Source: Streptomycetaceae bacterium MP113-05
GTDB taxonomy: Bacteria; Actinomycetota; Actinomycetes; Streptomycetales; Streptomycetaceae
Direction: 5' to 3'
Assembly (NCBI GenBank): GCA_000497405.1
Contig: KI547048.1
Location: 24,709-58,427, forward strand
DNA: 33,719 nucleotides
This document shows, piece after piece, positions 32,937-33,719 of the stretch (position 1 is its first letter; the number at the start of each line of letters is the position of its first letter). Position numbers and translations under genes: made by a program. The notes under the pieces are model-generated. The model was not told the DNA's origin. It saw only the letters and a program-made list of their open reading frames with translations, and ran no database searches.

Positions 32937-33719
32937 TCAGGGCGCGGCCGGGCGGGTGACGATGCCGATACGGCCGACGAGTTCGTCGCAGCGCACCTCC
33001 GCCGTCTTGGTGTCCTCCGCGGTGACCAGCACCTGGATGTGACGACCGAAGTTGTCGTCCATCGCGCCGACCACGTCGCCGGGTGCCAGGTGCACCTCGA
33101 CGGCCATCACGTCAGGCTCGGCGCGCACCTCCTCGACGCCTTCGATGCGCTCCACCACTCCCGGGGAGGCGTTCACCCACTTGGTGACGGCGCCCGCCAG
33201 GACCGGAGGCCGTTCGGTCAGTGCCGGGACCTTGCGGCAGGGCCACCCCGAGGCGTACTGCTCCAGATCGACCCCGTGGGTCGTCACCATGATGTCCAGC
33301 AGGCGGTCTCCGGGAGCGCGGTCGTGGCTCTCGATGATCCGTGGCCCCTTGGAGGAGAGCTTGAGTTCGGTGTGACCGATGCCGTCCCGCAGGCCCATCG
33401 CTGTCAGGAAGCCGACGACGTGGTCGACGATGGTGCGCTCCACGTCCTCGGGCAGATCCGCCGGCAGCTTGTGTCCGGTCTCGACGCACCCGACGTGGTA
33501 CTTGTCGGTGATGGAGACCACGATGTGCCGGCCGGCGAAGGAGAAGCTCTCGACGCTGTACTCGGTGCCGTCGATGTACTCCTCGGCGATGTAGGAACCG
33601 ACCGGGTAGAACGTTGCCATCGGCAGGTCCGGCCGGTTCCGCAGGCCTGCCAGACGCTCCCACTCGGAGTCGGCCTCCTCGGGGCGTTCGATGACGGCGA
33701 CGCCCCGGCTGCCGGTACC
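32937..33719 (-). CDS. ATP-grasp ligase (5' end beyond the window)
   Basis: The last 260 residues of an ATP-grasp protein; the frame runs off the right edge. The visible part begins GTGSRGVAVIERPEE, the glycine-rich ATP loop, followed by EEYIDGTEYSVESFSF, and IGHTELKLSSKGPRIIES. The metal site is ESHDRAPGDRLLDIM, a variant of the E-x-N-R-x-GGD motif of L-amino acid ligase-like enzymes. A C-terminal domain of about 90 residues (from ERPPVLAGAV to IVTRPAAP) matches the LAL-type C-terminal region. It is a different subgroup from the second ATP-grasp enzyme of the operon. Substrate unknown. Confidence 0.9.
   Translation of the reverse strand, partial: GTGSRGVAVIERPEEADSEWERLAGLRNRPDLPMATFYPVGSYIAEEYIDGTEYSVESFSFAGRHIVVSITDKYHVGCVETGHKLPADLPEDVERTIVDHVVGFLTAMGLRDGIGHTELKLSSKGPRIIESHDRAPGDRLLDIMVTTHGVDLEQYASGWPCRKVPALTERPPVLAGAVTKWVNASPGVVERIEGVEEVRAEPDVMAVEVHLAPGDVVGAMDDNFGRHIQVLVTAEDTKTAEVRCDELVGRIGIVTRPAAP

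Overview
The window is high-GC actinobacterial chromosome, most likely from a Streptomyces or a close relative. The evidence is frequent GTG starts, 4-bp start/stop overlaps, DUF3558 and DUF2637 proteins, and two core blocks arranged as in streptomycetes: the futalosine-type menaquinone genes and a system II cytochrome c maturation operon. I saw no rRNA, tRNA, CRISPR array or phage module.

Layout. 1-2476 (minus): two DUF3558 lipoproteins and a truncated DUF2637 membrane protein. 2670-3863: RtcB RNA ligase. 4181-7854: two BCCT compatible-solute transporters, each with its own upstream control region. 7978-8412 (minus): a small unknown protein. 8654-15076: hemL, a histidine phosphatase, then resA-ccdA-resB-resC, linking haem synthesis to cytochrome c assembly. 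15282-16126: a DUF2975 membrane protein translationally coupled to a small XRE regulator, with a palindromic site upstream. 16240-16575 (minus): a PLDc_N membrane protein.

16654-24860 holds the late menaquinone genes: UbiD-type decarboxylase and UbiA-type prenyltransferase, then an IS4-family insertion (19035-20566), a rhomboid protease and a lipoprotein on the other strand, then the UbiX-type flavin prenyltransferase, an Lrp/AsnC regulator and aminofutalosine synthase MqnE. The IS has clear ends and a target duplication that contains, and so preserves, the stop codon of the rhomboid gene. A GNAT enzyme and a DUF4229 protein follow.

25830-27414 is a small regulatory locus. A 34-codon leader peptide rich in cysteine precedes a DAACS-family symporter. 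The sequence between them can form two mutually exclusive hairpins, one of which would hide the symporter's ribosome binding site. This suggests cysteine-responsive attenuation and a sulfur amino acid (cystine-like) substrate.

27488-33719 (minus, cut by the window edge) is a tight six-gene operon that I do not recognise as any described system: ATP-grasp ligase, MFS transporter, second ATP-grasp ligase, a 104-aa unknown protein, a NudC-like Nudix hydrolase, and a single reading frame joining a rhodanese domain to a DUF6421 domain. The DUF6421 part carries HExxH and, 23 residues later, EExRxD, the type of signature found in gluzincin metallopeptidases such as the DPP III family. The operon looks like a small biosynthetic cluster for an exported amide- or peptide-bonded metabolite and is the strongest candidate for something new here.
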